A stretch of 64,000 nucleotides of DNA, from positions 1 to 64,000 of the forward strand of contig CAKZLK010000037.1 of assembly GCA_937125455.1 (NCBI GenBank), given 5' to 3'. Under the pieces are notes generated by a model. It did not search any database and had not been told where the DNA came from. It was given only the letters and a program-made list of their open reading frames with translations. Below, piece after piece: positions 44,390-53,205 of this stretch. Origin of the DNA: an uncultured Aequorivita sp. Lineage in GTDB: Bacteria > Bacteroidota > Bacteroidia > Flavobacteriales > Flavobacteriaceae. Both the position numbers and the translations under genes were made by a program. How positions within the stretch are numbered: the first letter of the stretch is position 1; the number at the start of each line of letters is the position of its first letter.

Positions 44390-46252
44390 ATGGTAGAACT
44401 TGCAGGAATTATAATTTTAGGGATATTGGCTCAATGGGTAGCTTGGAAATTTAAAATTCCAGCAATTCTTCCTTTAATTTTAATTGGTCTTTTGGTGGGT
44501 CCGCTTTCTACGTTTATGTCGGAAGATGGAAATCAATGGCTTCAACCAATATGGAATGGCGATAAAGGTCTTTTTCCGGGTCAAAATCTTTTCTATTTTG
44601 TGTCTTTGGCAGTGGGAATTATCCTTTTTGAGGGTGGACTTACCTTAAAACGTGGTGAAATCTCAAAAGTTGGTCCAGTAATTGGGAAACTAATAAGTAT
44701 TGGTGCGGCCATCACATTTATCGGCGCGGGTATTGCAGCGCATTATGTTTTTGGACTCAGTTGGCGTATATCTTTTCTTTTTTCAGCTTTAATAATTGTA
44801 ACTGGACCTACCGTAATTACTCCAATTCTTAGAAATATTCCGCTTAAAAAAGACGTGGCTGCGGTGCTTCGATGGGAAGGAATTCTTATTGATCCTATTG
44901 GCGCTCTTGTGGCTGTACTTGTTTATGAGTTTATTAGCGTTGAGGGTGATTCGGGCTATACAAAACAAGCATTATTAGATTTTGGAAAAATTGTTTTAAT
45001 AGGCATGGCTTTTGGAATTTCGGCAGGATATGCACTCTACTTTTCCATAAAAAAGAAACTGGTGCCGCATTATCTGTCTAATGTGGTTTCACTTTCCATG
45101 GTAATGGCGGTTTTTGTAATTAGTGATCTATTTGCCCATGAATCTGGACTTTTGGCAGTAGTAGTTATGGGTATGTTCCTAGGAAATAGTGATTTGCCAA
45201 GTCTTAAAGAACTTCTTTATTTTAAGGAATCGCTCAGTGTATTATTAGTTTCCATACTTTTTATATTGCTTGCGGCAAACATAAGCGTTGAAGATCTTTT
45301 GTTAGTCTATAACTGGAAAACGGCAATTTTATTAGCCATTGTTATTTTTGTACTGCGTCCTTTAACGGTCTTTGCCAGTACCATTGGTTCTTCGCTTAAA
45401 ACAAATGAAAAACTCTTCATTAGTTGGGTTGGCCCCCGGGGAATTGTTGCTGCTGGTATATCTTCACTTTTTGGTACCCAACTGGTTTCAAAAGGCGTTG
45501 TTGGCGCAGAATATATTACTCCCTTGGTTTTTGCCGTGGTTTTGTTAACTGTGATCATAAACGCTACAACAGCTAGGCTTATGGCAGATTGGATGGGTGT
45601 CTTTTTAAAGAAATCTGAAGGCATACTTATGGTTGGGGCATCAAAAGCGTCTCGATTGATCGCTACTTACCTGCATAAAAATAATCGCCATGTTGTTCTA
45701 ATAGATTCCAACCAATTAAATATAAACAGAGCAAAAGAGCTAGGCTTGGAAGCGTTTACTGCAAACATTTATGCGGATGATCTAACCGATAATATAGAAT
45801 TGAACGATGTGGGTTATTTGCTAGCAATGACGGGCAGTGACGAAATTAACAAACAAGCTATTAATCGTTTTGGAAAGTTTTTTGGTGAAAACGGAACCTT
45901 TCGGTTGATGACTACGGAAGAAATGCGCCAACGTCAAAACCTTTCCGCAAAAGAATTATTTTCATACACCCACGATTATACTCGATTTACGGAAGTGGCT
46001 CACGACTTCCCATCAATTCAGGAAATTCCCGTGGAAAGTCATAACCAATTTTTACGTGTATTAAATATTATTGGCGAAAATGAAAATGCTATTCCACTGT
46101 TTATGAAAAGCCCGAATGGTTTCTTAGATTTAATTACTTCACCCACAGACTTGGAAGTTGAAGAAGGTAGTAGCTTGGTCTATCTTGGAAAACCGATGGA
46201 TTTTGAAGATGTTGTAAACGCAACCCGAACAGAAAACGAAGGGAAATCCTAA
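44390..46252 (+). CDS. Cation:proton antiporter of the CPA family with TrkA-N domain
   Basis: A 620-residue membrane protein: about 12-13 transmembrane helices in residues 1-395 ('IIILGILAQWVAWKFKIPAI', 'LLVGPLSTF', 'GIILFEGGLTL', 'ITGPTVITPILRNI'-like core, 'WEGILIDPIGALVAVLVYEF', 'WVGPRGIVAAGISSLFG') and a soluble C-terminal part with a Rossmann TrkA-N nucleotide-binding domain beginning 'GILMVGASKASRLIATYLHK' (about 410-530). This is the NhaP/CPA1 or KefB-like antiporter pattern ('GPTVITP', 'DPIGA'). Exchanges Na+ or K+ for H+. Confidence 0.9.
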   Translation: MVELAGIIILGILAQWVAWKFKIPAILPLILIGLLVGPLSTFMSEDGNQWLQPIWNGDKGLFPGQNLFYFVSLAVGIILFEGGLTLKRGEISKVGPVIGKLISIGAAITFIGAGIAAHYVFGLSWRISFLFSALIIVTGPTVITPILRNIPLKKDVAAVLRWEGILIDPIGALVAVLVYEFISVEGDSGYTKQALLDFGKIVLIGMAFGISAGYALYFSIKKKLVPHYLSNVVSLSMVMAVFVISDLFAHESGLLAVVVMGMFLGNSDLPSLKELLYFKESLSVLLVSILFILLAANISVEDLLLVYNWKTAILLAIVIFVLRPLTVFASTIGSSLKTNEKLFISWVGPRGIVAAGISSLFGTQLVSKGVVGAEYITPLVFAVVLLTVIINATTARLMADWMGVFLKKSEGILMVGASKASRLIATYLHKNNRHVVLIDSNQLNINRAKELGLEAFTANIYADDLTDNIELNDVGYLLAMTGSDEINKQAINRFGKFFGENGTFRLMTTEEMRQRQNLSAKELFSYTHDYTRFTEVAHDFPSIQEIPVESHNQFLRVLNIIGENENAIPLFMKSPNGFLDLITSPTDLEVEEGSSLVYLGKPMDFEDVVNATRTENEGKS

Positions 46253-46295
46253 AAATAATTTCCCAACAAAACCGTTCTCATAAAAACTTTTTTTG

Positions 46296-46523
46296 ATGAA
46301 AAAATCTACCTTGATTATAGCAATAGTTTGTAGCCTATCAATTTTTTCTTGTAAAAAAGATGATGGCATCAGTTGCACTAGTTGTTCTTCATCTGAAACT
46401 GCAGATTTTCAAGTTTGCAAAGAAAGGGATGGCAATGCATCGGTTAACGGACAAAACACCGGAACGCCTTATGATACTTATATATCTGGACTTGAACAGG
46501 CTGGAGCTAGCTGCGGAAATTAA
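46296..46523 (+). CDS. Small cysteine-containing lipoprotein
   Basis: A 75-residue hypothetical lipoprotein: signal 'MKKSTLIIAIVCSLSIFSC' (lipobox Cys19), then a mature part of about 57 residues rich in Cys ('CTSCSSSETADFQVCKERDG' and a final 'GASCGN') and Gly/Asn, with 'ASVNGQNTGTPYDTYI'. The pattern of C-x-x-C, VCxxxxG and a C-terminal C resembles a small Flavobacteriaceae lipoprotein family that I cannot name. The first ATG, 3 bases after a TTG, is used. It follows the antiporter by 43 bases and is convergent with lepA. Confidence 0.7.
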   Translation: MKKSTLIIAIVCSLSIFSCKKDDGISCTSCSSSETADFQVCKERDGNASVNGQNTGTPYDTYISGLEQAGASCGN

Positions 46524-46533
46524 ATCTAGAATT

Positions 46534-48330
46534 TTAATCGTTCAGCTTAAGTACGGCCATAAAAGCCTCCTGCGGAATTTCCACATTACCCACTTGACGC
46601 ATCCGTTTTTTTCCTTTTTTCTGCTTTTCCAATAGTTTTCGCTTTCGCGAAATATCACCCCCGTAACATTTTGCAGTAACATCTTTCCGAAGTGCTTTTA
46701 CAGTTTCACGCGCAATGATTTTTGCGCCAATGGCGGCTTGGATTGGAATATCAAACTGCTGCCGCGGAATAAGCTGACGTAATTTTTCGCAAATTTTCTT
46801 TCCAATATCATAGGCATTATCACGGTGAAGTAGCGCCGAAAGTGCATCTACAATGTTTCCGTTTAAAAGAACGTCAACTTTCACAAGATGTGATGTGCGC
46901 ATCCCGATAGGTGAATAATCAAAAGAAGCATATCCTTTTGAAACGGTTTTCAACCTATCGTAAAAATCGAAAACAATTTCTGCCAATGGCATATCAAAAG
47001 AAAGTTCAACTCTTTCGGTTGTTAAATAGGTTTGGTTGGTTATTTCACCTCTTTTTTCAATACAAAGTGACATCACGGAACCAACAAAATCTGATTTTGT
47101 AATGATTGTGGCCTTAATATAGGGTTCTTCAACACGGTTCAGTTTTGAAGGGTCTGGCAAATCTGAAGGATTGTTTACCAAAATTGGAACATCTGGCTCT
47201 TTATTGCTAAAAGCGTGATAGGAAACGTTTGGAACGGTTGTAATCACCGTCATATCAAACTCTCTTTCCAGTCTTTCCTGAATAATTTCTAAGTGAAGCA
47301 TCCCCAAAAATCCACAACGGAAACCAAAACCAAGTGCGGCGGAACTTTCAGGAATGAAAACTAAAGAAGCATCGTTCAATTGCAATTTTTCCATTGAGTT
47401 TCGCAACTCTTCGTAATCTTCTGTGTCCACAGGATAAATTCCTGCAAACACCATGGGTTTTACGTCTTCAAAACCTTCAATCATATTTACGGTTGGGCTT
47501 TTGGAATCTGTAATGGTATCGCCTACTTTTACTTCTTTGGCTTCTTTAATTCCGGTAATTAGGTAGCCAACATCGCCAGTTTTAATTACCTCCCTTGGAA
47601 ATTGCTTCAGCCTCAAAGTTCCTACTTCATCAGCATAATAGCTTTTTCCGGTAGCCATAAACTTGATGTGCTGTCCTTTTCGTATTTCGCCATTCAGAAC
47701 CCTAAAATAGGTTTCAACCCCGCGGAAAGGGTTGTAAACCGAATCAAAAATCAAGGCCTGCAATGATTCATCGGGATTGCCTTTTGGTGGCGGAATCCGT
47801 TCAATAATGGCACTTAATATTTCATCGATTCCAAGTCCAGTTTTGGCACTGGCGGGAATAACTTCTTCAGGCTTACAGCCCAAAAGATCAACAATATCAT
47901 CTGTTACTTCCTCTACGTTTGCAGAAGGAAGGTCTACTTTGTTCAAAACTGGAATTATTTCCAAATCGTTTTCCAAAGCCAAATAAAGGTTCGAAATTGT
48001 CTGCGCCTGTATACTCTGCGCTGCGTCCACAATCAGTAACGCGCCTTCGCAAGCGGCGATAGAACGGGAAACTTCATACGAAAAATCGACGTGTCCGGGA
48101 GTGTCTATCAGGTTGAGCGTATATTTTTCGCCTTTGTAAACATAATCCATCTGGATAGCGTGGCTTTTAATGGTAATGCCACGCTCGCGCTCCAAGTCCA
48201 TATTGTCAAGCAATTGGTCCTGTTTTTCGCGAGCGGTCACGGTGCCAGTTGCATCCAAAAGGCGATCTGCCAAGGTGCTTTTTCCGTGGTCAATGTGGGC
48301 AATAATACAAAAATTACGAATGTTCTTCAT
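46534..48330 (-). CDS. lepA: Elongation factor 4 (LepA)
   Basis: Ribosome-associated GTPase that remodels translocating ribosomes. The 598-residue protein has the P-loop '[17 protein letters not shown]', switch 2 '[18 protein letters not shown]', '[11 protein letters not shown]', and the LepA C-terminal '[19 protein letters not shown]'. ATG at 48330 ([10 protein letters not shown]) is selected; an ATG 21 codons upstream lies within the promoter sequence. Length and motifs are normal for the family. Confidence 0.97.
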   Translation of the reverse strand: MKNIRNFCIIAHIDHGKSTLADRLLDATGTVTAREKQDQLLDNMDLERERGITIKSHAIQMDYVYKGEKYTLNLIDTPGHVDFSYEVSRSIAACEGALLIVDAAQSIQAQTISNLYLALENDLEIIPVLNKVDLPSANVEEVTDDIVDLLGCKPEEVIPASAKTGLGIDEILSAIIERIPPPKGNPDESLQALIFDSVYNPFRGVETYFRVLNGEIRKGQHIKFMATGKSYYADEVGTLRLKQFPREVIKTGDVGYLITGIKEAKEVKVGDTITDSKSPTVNMIEGFEDVKPMVFAGIYPVDTEDYEELRNSMEKLQLNDASLVFIPESSAALGFGFRCGFLGMLHLEIIQERLEREFDMTVITTVPNVSYHAFSNKEPDVPILVNNPSDLPDPSKLNRVEEPYIKATIITKSDFVGSVMSLCIEKRGEITNQTYLTTERVELSFDMPLAEIVFDFYDRLKTVSKGYASFDYSPIGMRTSHLVKVDVLLNGNIVDALSALLHRDNAYDIGKKICEKLRQLIPRQQFDIPIQAAIGAKIIARETVKALRKDVTAKCYGGDISRKRKLLEKQKKGKKRMRQVGNVEIPQEAFMAVLKLND

Positions 48331-48358
48331 ATAAGTTCCTTCAACGTAGTACAAGTTG

Positions 48359-48366
48359 CAAATATA
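48359..48366 (-). promoter_or_regulatory. -7 promoter element of lepA
   Basis: Minus-strand TATATTTG (CAAATATA on the plus strand) matches TAnnTTTG, 28 bases upstream of the lepA start. The nearest TTG is at a spacing longer than the usual 19. Confidence 0.45.
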
Positions 48367-48547
48367 GATTAAAAGAGTGATTATATTGTTCAAGATTAAT
48401 TCATCTAAAATAATTGCAAAAAGTATGTTTTTAATTAATAATTTTTTAACATATTTGTAATGATAAGCTGTATTTTAGCTATACTATTTGTTTTCTCCCC
48501 AGAAAAAATCATAGTAACGGGTGTCGCCCCAGATGTCTACTTATGTT

Positions 48548-50965
48548 ATGAAAAGACTTTTCATTTTATTCTCCTGCCTTTATGGTGGTATTATAATGGC
48601 GCAGGACCTAAATATTTCTGGGAAGGTCATTAATGCTGAAGATTCTCCTTTGTCTTATGTAAATGTATTGGTTTATAAAGCTAATACTGAAAATCCTTTA
48701 AAGGGAACAACAACTAATGAAGATGGCTCTTTCATTTTGGAAGGTATTGAAAAAGGGACATATAATATTAACTTCAGCTATATGGGTTTTGAGGATTTGG
48801 TAAAAACCTTAGAACTTACTTCAGATAAAAATCTTGGAAATATTGTTTTAAAGGAAAACAATGAAATACTGGATGAAGCTGTCATTACCGCAAAACTACC
48901 AACGATCAAGAAGACCGCCGGCAAACTGGTTTTCAATGTTGAAAACACCTCTTTTTCCGTTGGGAGCACAATGGATCTTTTGAAAAAAACACCAGGTGTT
49001 GTTGTAATTGGCGAAAATATACAAGTGAAATTTTCTTCGCCCATAGTTTATATTAATGGAAAAAGAGTCTATCTTTCCTCTTCTGAAGTGGTTTCACTAT
49101 TGGAAAATACCGATGCCGCAAACATAAAATCCATAGAGGTTATTACAAACCCCTCTTCAAAATTTGATGCCGAGTCGGGTACCGTACTCAATATCATTAC
49201 TGCAAAAGCTATTTCAATTGGGTACAAAGGATCGGTAAACGCAACTTATGAGCAGGGCATCTATCCAAAATACAAGTTTGGAACTTCACATTTCTACAAA
49301 AATAACTGGCTAAATGTTTATGCCAGCTATACCTACGACAAAAGAAAGGAATATAAAGAAGATGATAGCTATATCAGATTTTTTCAACCGGATGAGATAA
49401 GTACAAAATCTATTTTGGAAACAGACTTTAACCGCACTACACAGTATGAAAATCATAACGGAAATGTTGTTTTGGATTTTATGCTGAACGATAAAAATTC
49501 ACTTAGCCTTACTTCAAATATTTCCGTTACCCCTAAAGTAGACTATAGTAATAATGGAGAATCTTTGAGTTATAGTCCACAACGCCAAATAGATTCAACT
49601 ATCACCACATTAAGTCATATCAATTATGACAAAAACAACCTTAATTTTGCGCTGGATTACAACCGTGAGCTGAATGATAAAGGGGCTACGCTTTCAGTTT
49701 CAGGGAATTATATTTATTTTGATAACGCACAAAACCAAAGTGTTAACTCCGATTATTTCTTGGCGAATGGCGATTTAATAAGAAACACAAGTTTTTATAC
49801 AGATTCAAAACAGAAAAGCAACATTTTTACAGGACAAGCTGATGTTTCAACAGAACTTTGGGGTGGTTCTTTTGAAACTGGCCTAAAGTATAGCAACGTT
49901 ATAACAGAGAGCTTGCTGGATTTTTTTGACATCGAAAACAATACAAATGTCTTCAACAGTGCATTGTCTGATGATTTCAATTATAATGAAAACATCTTTG
50001 CTGAATATATAAATTATGAAAAAGATTGGGGAAAGTGGAGCTTTACCTTTGGACTTAGGGGAGAGTATACAGATATTACTGCCAATTCTCGTTCTTTAGG
50101 CCAGGTGAACAACCAACAGTATTTTGATTTTTTCCCATCGGCATCTTTTCATTACACTATAAATGATAACAATGGTATTGGGTTAAGCTATAGTAGAAGC
50201 ATTGAACGCCCTCGTTATCAAAGTTTAAACCCATTTAAATATTTTATAACCGAGCGGGACTTTAATAGCGGGAATCCAAATTTGGTTCCAGCAATTGAAG
50301 ATAAAATTACATTGACTTTTGATCACAAAAACAAATTGTTTTTTGAGCTCTATTATCAAAATGTTGAAAACAGTTTGGACGTGCTCACATTTCAAAACAA
50401 TAATAACAGCACTTTGGAAAGAATTGATGCCAATTTGATAAAAAGTTACCAATATGCTTTTGACATAACATATTTTAATTCATTGAACTCTTGGTGGTGG
50501 TTGCATATACAAACCTCTACTTTTTATTTGGCAAATGAGTTATATGCATTACAAAGCACACAGGATACATACACCAATGATACTTTTGGACAATATATTT
50601 TTGCTACAAACAATTTCACGCTTTCCAAAGACCGCTCTTTTACAGCAGATCTAACGGGTGTTTATATTTCAAATTTTGTATTTGGAAATAGGTCTTTCAA
50701 AAACCAAAACTATATTAATGTTTCTTTGCGAAAAGAGTTTTGGGACAAACGCGCCAGTCTGACTGTAGGCGTAGATGATGTTTTCGATACTTTGAAAGAT
50801 ATGGCTTCCACTTCACGATATTACAATCAAGACAACCACTTTTATACAAACTTGGAATATAGATTGTTTCGTGTAGGCTTCAGGTACAATTTCGGAAATG
50901 CGCGTCTTCACGATAATAGAAAGGAAATAAAAACCGACGAAGGCGATAGGCTGGAAGAGAAGTAA
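48548..50965 (+). CDS. TonB-dependent receptor / outer membrane beta-barrel family protein
   Basis: An 805-residue outer-membrane protein. Signal peptide MKRLFILFSCLYGGIIMA, then a carboxypeptidase-regulatory-like domain (about residues 20-105, 'ISGKVINAEDSPLSYVNVLV', 'GTYNINFSYMGFEDLVKTLE'), a plug-like region ('TMDLLKKTPGVVVIGENIQV', 'VEVITNPSSKFDAESGTVLN'-type), and a long barrel ('GLRGEYTDI', 'SYSRSIERPRYQSLNPFKYF') ending in 'VGFRYNFGNARLHD'. This is the OMP_b-brl_3 type, common in Bacteroidota for nutrient or signal uptake; no cognate SusD gene is adjacent. ATG at 48548 is chosen for the signal peptide. Confidence 0.88.
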   Translation: MKRLFILFSCLYGGIIMAQDLNISGKVINAEDSPLSYVNVLVYKANTENPLKGTTTNEDGSFILEGIEKGTYNINFSYMGFEDLVKTLELTSDKNLGNIVLKENNEILDEAVITAKLPTIKKTAGKLVFNVENTSFSVGSTMDLLKKTPGVVVIGENIQVKFSSPIVYINGKRVYLSSSEVVSLLENTDAANIKSIEVITNPSSKFDAESGTVLNIITAKAISIGYKGSVNATYEQGIYPKYKFGTSHFYKNNWLNVYASYTYDKRKEYKEDDSYIRFFQPDEISTKSILETDFNRTTQYENHNGNVVLDFMLNDKNSLSLTSNISVTPKVDYSNNGESLSYSPQRQIDSTITTLSHINYDKNNLNFALDYNRELNDKGATLSVSGNYIYFDNAQNQSVNSDYFLANGDLIRNTSFYTDSKQKSNIFTGQADVSTELWGGSFETGLKYSNVITESLLDFFDIENNTNVFNSALSDDFNYNENIFAEYINYEKDWGKWSFTFGLRGEYTDITANSRSLGQVNNQQYFDFFPSASFHYTINDNNGIGLSYSRSIERPRYQSLNPFKYFITERDFNSGNPNLVPAIEDKITLTFDHKNKLFFELYYQNVENSLDVLTFQNNNNSTLERIDANLIKSYQYAFDITYFNSLNSWWWLHIQTSTFYLANELYALQSTQDTYTNDTFGQYIFATNNFTLSKDRSFTADLTGVYISNFVFGNRSFKNQNYINVSLRKEFWDKRASLTVGVDDVFDTLKDMASTSRYYNQDNHFYTNLEYRLFRVGFRYNFGNARLHDNRKEIKTDEGDRLEEK

Positions 50966-51017
50966 TCAACTTCAAATCAACCAAAACAAGTAACACGTCT
51001 TATTTACTGATATTTAC

Positions 51018-51025
51018 TACTTTTG
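51018..51025 (+). promoter_or_regulatory. -7 promoter element of dus
   Basis: TACTTTTG matches TAnnTTTG and ends 19 bases before the dus start codon. Confidence 0.5.
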
Positions 51026-51044
51026 CACTTCTAAAGAAAAGAAA

Positions 51045-52037
51045 TTGCCAAAAATTGGAAACATACAATTGCCAGACTTTCCGTTGCTTCTCGCACCAAT
51101 GGAAGACGTAAGCGACCCACCTTTCCGGGCTCTTTGCAAAGAGCAGGGCGCTGATGTGGTTTTTACTGAATTTATCTCTTCCGAAGGGCTTATTCGCGAT
51201 GCGGCTAAAAGTGTGATGAAGCTTGATATTTATGAAAAGGAGCGTCCCGTGGGCATTCAGATTTTTGGTGCCGTTTTGGAATCTATGTTGCGCAGTGTTG
51301 AAATAGTCGAGGCCAGCGGTCCAGATATGATTGACATCAACTTTGGCTGTCCCGTGAAAAAAGTGGTTTCAAAAGGTGCTGGTGCCGGAATATTAAAAGA
51401 TATCGATTTAATGGTAAGCCTTACCGAAGCAATGGTGAAACACACCAAACTTCCCATTACCGTAAAAACCCGCTTGGGGTGGGATCACGATTCCATTAAA
51501 ATTATGGAAGTTGCCGAACGTTTACAGGATGTAGGCTGCCAAGCTTTGTCTATTCACGGTCGTACCCGCGCTCAAATGTATAAAGGCGATGCCGATTGGA
51601 AACCGATAGCAGAAGTGAAAAACAATCCACGTATGCACATTCCCATCTTTGGAAATGGCGATGTGGATACTCCTGAAAAAGCAATGGAAATGCGTGACAA
51701 ATACGGTTTGGACGGTGCAATGATTGGCCGTGCAAGTATTGGTTATCCTTGGTTTTTTAAAGAAGTAAAGCACTATTTTAAAACGGGAGAACACTTACCA
51801 GCACCAACAATGCAAGAACGCGTTGATGCCGCCAAACGTCATCTGCAAATGGCCATAGACTGGAAAGGGGAAACCCTTGGCGTTTTTGAAACCCGTCGTC
51901 ATTATACCAACTATTTTAAGGGTATCCCAAACTTTAAGGAATACCGAATGAAAATGGTAACGAGCGATGATTCTGCCTCTGTTTTTGAGGCTTTTGATGA
52001 AGTTTTAGAAACATTTGGGGATTATGAATTTGTTTAA
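51045..52037 (+). CDS. dusB: tRNA-dihydrouridine synthase
   Basis: FMN enzyme that reduces uridines in the tRNA D-loop. The 330-residue protein has 'LAPMEDVSDPPFRALCKEQG', 'VFTEFISSEGLI', catalytic Cys102 in 'DINFGCPVKKVVSKGAGAG', 'ITVKTRLGWDHDSI', 'LSIHGRTRAQMYKGDADW' and 'GLDGAMIGRASIGYPWFFKE'. TTG at 51045 is the likely start, since the protein (MPKIGNIQLPDFPLLLAP) matches the family from its first residue and no closer ATG exists. The last 88 bases are duplicated in divergent form at 53059-53146, and the last 20 or so bases again at 52061. Confidence 0.94.
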   Translation: MPKIGNIQLPDFPLLLAPMEDVSDPPFRALCKEQGADVVFTEFISSEGLIRDAAKSVMKLDIYEKERPVGIQIFGAVLESMLRSVEIVEASGPDMIDINFGCPVKKVVSKGAGAGILKDIDLMVSLTEAMVKHTKLPITVKTRLGWDHDSIKIMEVAERLQDVGCQALSIHGRTRAQMYKGDADWKPIAEVKNNPRMHIPIFGNGDVDTPEKAMEMRDKYGLDGAMIGRASIGYPWFFKEVKHYFKTGEHLPAPTMQERVDAAKRHLQMAIDWKGETLGVFETRRHYTNYFKGIPNFKEYRMKMVTSDDSASVFEAFDEVLETFGDYEFV

Positions 52038-52060
52038 GGTTACTGAGTGTAGTCGAAGTA

Positions 52061-52083
52061 TGGGGATTATGAGTTTGCTTAGG
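52061..52083 (+). repeat. Second copy of the dus 3' terminal sequence
   Basis: TGGGGATTATGAGTTTGCTT repeats, with small changes, the last 21 bases of dus (TTGGGGATTATGAATTTGTTTAAG). It follows a TACTGAGTGTAGTCGAAGTA repeat and lies 23 bases after the dus stop. Confidence 0.75.
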
Positions 52084-52097
52084 TTTTTGTGTAAATA

Positions 52098-52130
52098 AAA
52101 AAACCTTCCCCTAATAGAGGAAGGTTATAT
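52098..52130 (-). terminator. Terminator of the lipoprotein gene (minus strand)
   Basis: The inverted repeat AACCTTCC...GGAAGGTT (52102-52126) is followed by seven T residues on the minus strand. It closes the 52149-52919 unit. Confidence 0.8.
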
Positions 52131-52148
52131 TGATTACTCCAATTAATT

Positions 52149-52655
52149 TTACTTTTGGATGGTTATTTTCCAAGGTGCTTCTAAATTATTTAATCTTTTT
52201 ATCAGGCTATCGTTCTTATAGATATCAAAATAGCGAAAATCTGGATATCTCGCACTATCTCTACTACGAAGAGTATCAATTTCTGAAATACCTTGATAAC
52301 GTAACAATAATAATTGATTTGTTACCCATTCAGTATCTTCTTCTGGCTCTTGGCCAGACTCCCAGCCTATGCCTAAATCAAATGGCCCAAATACTCTTTC
52401 CCCAAAAACATCTGAATAATCCGAATCAATAGGCAATTGAAACCAGTCTCCTTGAAAAATCAATTCATCGCCTTCGTTGAGATATGCTCCTTTTGCTTCA
52501 ACTTCTCCTAAATTAAATGGAGATCCATCTGCTTTTTGAAGGTTCAAAAAGACATTATATTCTGCTGGAAGTCCATTTCTAGGGTTGTTTTCTTCTTTAT
52601 TGCAAGATGAAATCAGTAATAGAGAAAATATAGATATTAAATAAAATGATCTCAT
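52149..52655 (-). CDS. Hypothetical lipoprotein
   Basis: A 168-residue protein with a lipoprotein signal peptide (MRSFYLISIFSLLLISSC, Cys18). The mature part contains aromatic- and acid-rich strands ('NVFLNLQKADGSPFNLGEV', 'GDELIFQGDWFQLPIDSDYS', 'FGPFDLGIGWESGQEPEED') and ends 'NLEAPWKITIQK'. I know of no family. It follows the secreted small protein by 4 bases, so they form one unit, located between partial copies of the dus 3' end and therefore probably part of an inserted segment. Confidence 0.72.
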   Translation of the reverse strand: MRSFYLISIFSLLLISSCNKEENNPRNGLPAEYNVFLNLQKADGSPFNLGEVEAKGAYLNEGDELIFQGDWFQLPIDSDYSDVFGERVFGPFDLGIGWESGQEPEEDTEWVTNQLLLLRYQGISEIDTLRSRDSARYPDFRYFDIYKNDSLIKRLNNLEAPWKITIQK

Positions 52656-52659
52656 AACG

Positions 52660-52919
52660 TTATTTTTTTAAGATTAATTTTTTAGTAAAAATTCCTGTTT
52701 CTCCTTCAATGTTTACAGTATTATTTATTAGAATATCCACTAGTTCTTGATTTTTCACAAAAAATCTATCCAAAGTGTATTCTTCAGAATTTATTGTTGT
52801 ACCACATCCAATAGAAGGTTCTGGATTATTTTGAGCTAAAAGCACAAGAGGAATTGTTAATAAAAAAGACAGTAAACTTTTTTTAAAAAATGGTGGGGGG
52901 GGGGGGAATTTTTTCTCAT
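52660..52919 (-). CDS. Small secreted protein, reading frame broken at a poly-G tract
   Basis: From ATG at 52919 the frame runs MRKNS-PPP then into a 12-base C run (G on the plus strand) and stops early (about 20 residues). With a tract of 10 or 13 instead of 12, it would be continuous with the downstream frame, giving a signal-like 'FFKKSLLSFLLTIPLVLLAQ' followed by 'NNPEPSIGCGTTINSEEYTL' and ending 'GETGIFTKKLILKK', which resembles the last part of a T9SS type-A sorting domain. A GTG at 52845 gives only 61 residues with no complete signal. So this is either a phase-variable gene switched off, or a damaged remnant; the protein looks like an N-terminus joined directly to a tail. Confidence 0.5.
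52895..52906. repeat. Poly-G homopolymer tract (12 G)
   Basis: Twelve consecutive G residues in AT-rich DNA, at the start of the small secreted gene on the minus strand. Such tracts slip during replication, and the reading frame depends on their length. Confidence 0.9.
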
Positions 52920-53058
52920 AACTTAGAAAATTTAAAGATTAATAAAATTTCTGGGGAGTTAAGATTATTCAATAGTATAGATTTATCCGTTATAAACCAA
53001 AGTTTACCGATAAAAAACAAAGTAAATTTTTAGTTTTATCGTAATTTGCACTTCAATA

Positions 53059-53146
53059 GAAAATGGTAACAAGCGCTGATTCTGCCTCCGTTTTTGAGGC
53101 TTTTGATGAGGTTTTGGAAGTTTTTGCAAATTATGAGTTTGCTTAA
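53059..53146 (+). pseudogene. Divergent 3' fragment of a dus gene
   Basis: The 88 bases align without gaps to the last 88 bases of dus (51950-52037): I count 13 mismatches, about 85% identity. Translation would be 'KMVTSADSASVFEAFDEVLE' then 'VFANYEFA', against 'KMVTSDDSASVFEAFDEVLE' then 'TFGDYEFV'. Most changes are at third positions, so it evolved as coding sequence or came from a related strain, but the fragment has no start and no upstream portion. Confidence 0.85.
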
Positions 53147-53180
53147 TAAATATTAAGCGCCTTTATATATAAATCCTTTT

Positions 53181-53188
53181 TATCTTTG
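53181..53188 (+). promoter_or_regulatory. -7 promoter element of the 53206 gene
   Basis: TATCTTTG matches TAnnTTTG, 17 bases before the start codon. Confidence 0.5.
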
Positions 53189-53205
53189 AAGCTCAAACTA
53201 TCATA

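Noticed and set aside
52130-52432. Plus-strand ORF of 100 codons opposite the lipoprotein
   Set aside because: It overlaps the minus-strand lipoprotein, which has a signal peptide, lipobox and terminator, and there is no supporting motif in the plus frame.
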